Positions 20,682-21,128 of a stretch of 21,128 nt of DNA are shown here, piece by piece. The stretch is from contig CAKRGX010000023.1 in NCBI GenBank assembly GCA_934338065.1, forward strand, positions 1 to 21,128, read 5' to 3'. The position numbers were made by a program, and so were the translations under genes. The notes beneath the pieces are model-generated. The model worked only from the letters and a program-made list of their open reading frames with translations. It was not told where the DNA came from and did not search any database. Positions within the stretch are counted from its first letter, which is position 1. Every line of letters starts with the position of its first letter. The stretch is from an uncultured Eubacterium sp. Lineage in GTDB: Bacteria; Bacillota; Clostridia; Lachnospirales; Lachnospiraceae.

Positions 20682-21128
20682 AAAAATTAATTATATTTAG
20701 AGGTAACTCAGGAAGTGGTAAAACAACGGTGGCTAAGGAATTACAAAAGAAATTTGGTTACAATACAATGCTCATTTCACAAGATGAAATCAGAAGGAAT
20801 ATATTATGGGTTAAAGATGGCATAGATACGAAAGCATTACCGCTTATGATAGAGCTTTTGAAATATGGAAATGAGCATAGTGATATTGTTATTTTAGAAG
20901 GAATTATGTACGAGGAATGGTATAATCCCTTGTTTAAGGTGGCGAACGAATTATATGGGGCAAATGTATATTCGTATTATTTTGATATACCATTTGAGGA
21001 GACGGTAAGACGACATCAAACAAGGAGTAAAAGCCAAGAATTTGGTGAGGAACATATGCGCGGATGGTGGAGAGAAAAAGATTTCTCTGCTGTTCTTAAG
21101 GAACAGCTTATTACCTGTGAAATGGATG
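20678..21128 (+). CDS. P-loop kinase, AAA/zeta-toxin/CPT-like small kinase, partial at 3' end
   Basis: The first 150 codons are in the window. MKKLIIFRGNSGSGKTT has a Walker A at Gly9-Thr17. ISQDEIRRN (about 33-41) is a substrate-proximal helix as in small-molecule or nucleotide kinases, IVILEGIMYE (about 70-79) is the second core strand, and YYFDIPFEETVRRHQTRSK (about 100-118) is the region before an Arg-rich lid. It fits the group annotated as predicted kinase or uridine kinase-like, about 180 residues, with unknown substrate. TTTGGAG sits five bases before the ATG, and the preceding 20-codon ORF overlaps it by four bases. The gene runs off the window end. Confidence 0.82.
   Translation, partial: MKKLIIFRGNSGSGKTTVAKELQKKFGYNTMLISQDEIRRNILWVKDGIDTKALPLMIELLKYGNEHSDIVILEGIMYEEWYNPLFKVANELYGANVYSYYFDIPFEETVRRHQTRSKSQEFGEEHMRGWWREKDFSAVLKEQLITCEMD

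Noticed and set aside
1..21128. CRISPR array, transposase, integrase or prophage genes
   Set aside because: No regularly spaced repeats and no recognisable mobile-element protein were seen. The only mobile-element hint is the short GC-rich segment near 19748.

Overview
The window looks like a chromosomal segment of a Gram-positive Clostridia bacterium, most likely a plant-fibre-degrading Lachnospiraceae of gut or rumen (Roseburia/Butyrivibrio-like). Reasons: moderate-to-low GC, strong AGGAGG-type ribosome sites with frequent GTG/TTG starts, a sporulation-type SigH, the Firmicutes mrnC-rlmB-sigH order, and large secreted xylan-active proteins with Ig-like and Thr/Ala/Pro linker modules. The genus is inference.

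Layout. (1) 1-250: tRNA-Val(TAC), lacking its first base, and tRNA-Met(CAT), closed by a terminator. (2) 275-1647: ispF (non-mevalonate isoprenoid pathway), overlapped by four bases by an Eis-like GNAT acetyltransferase. (3) 1640-3796, minus: a CtpE-like P-type ATPase, convergent with and overlapping the acetyltransferase gene. (4) 3901-3973: tRNA-Thr(GGT) with its own promoter; the 3' end of sigH runs antisense into it. (5) 3912-5785, minus: mrnC-rlmB-sigH, a compact RNA-metabolism and sigma-factor operon. (6) 5998-15929: an accessory secreted-protein region. It holds two large orphan multi-beta-sandwich proteins in tandem, a PaaI-type thioesterase, a CE4 polysaccharide deacetylase, a patatin-like hydrolase and a GH10 xylanase with a CBM22-like module. 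(7) 16029-19762: an SbcD/YhaO-like nuclease and an SbcC/YhaN-like ATPase, overlapping by four bases, for DNA-end processing. (8) 19748-21128: a decaying region with a GC-rich anomalous segment, an orphan reading frame, a VOC-family pseudogene, a 20-codon ORF and the 5' part of a P-loop kinase.

The most striking feature is in region 6. Four secreted proteins with unrelated cargo (orphan 1, orphan 2, CE4, GH10) all start with a signal peptide followed by an 80-95 residue Ig-like (Big_2-like) module. About 35 percent of that module is lysine and it has no Asp or Glu. None of the four has an LPXTG motif, SLH repeats, a dockerin or a lipobox. I infer that the module is a shared electrostatic address tag holding a xylan-degrading set on anionic cell-wall polymers. 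The two orphans would be carbohydrate-binding or scaffold partners of the esterase and xylanase.
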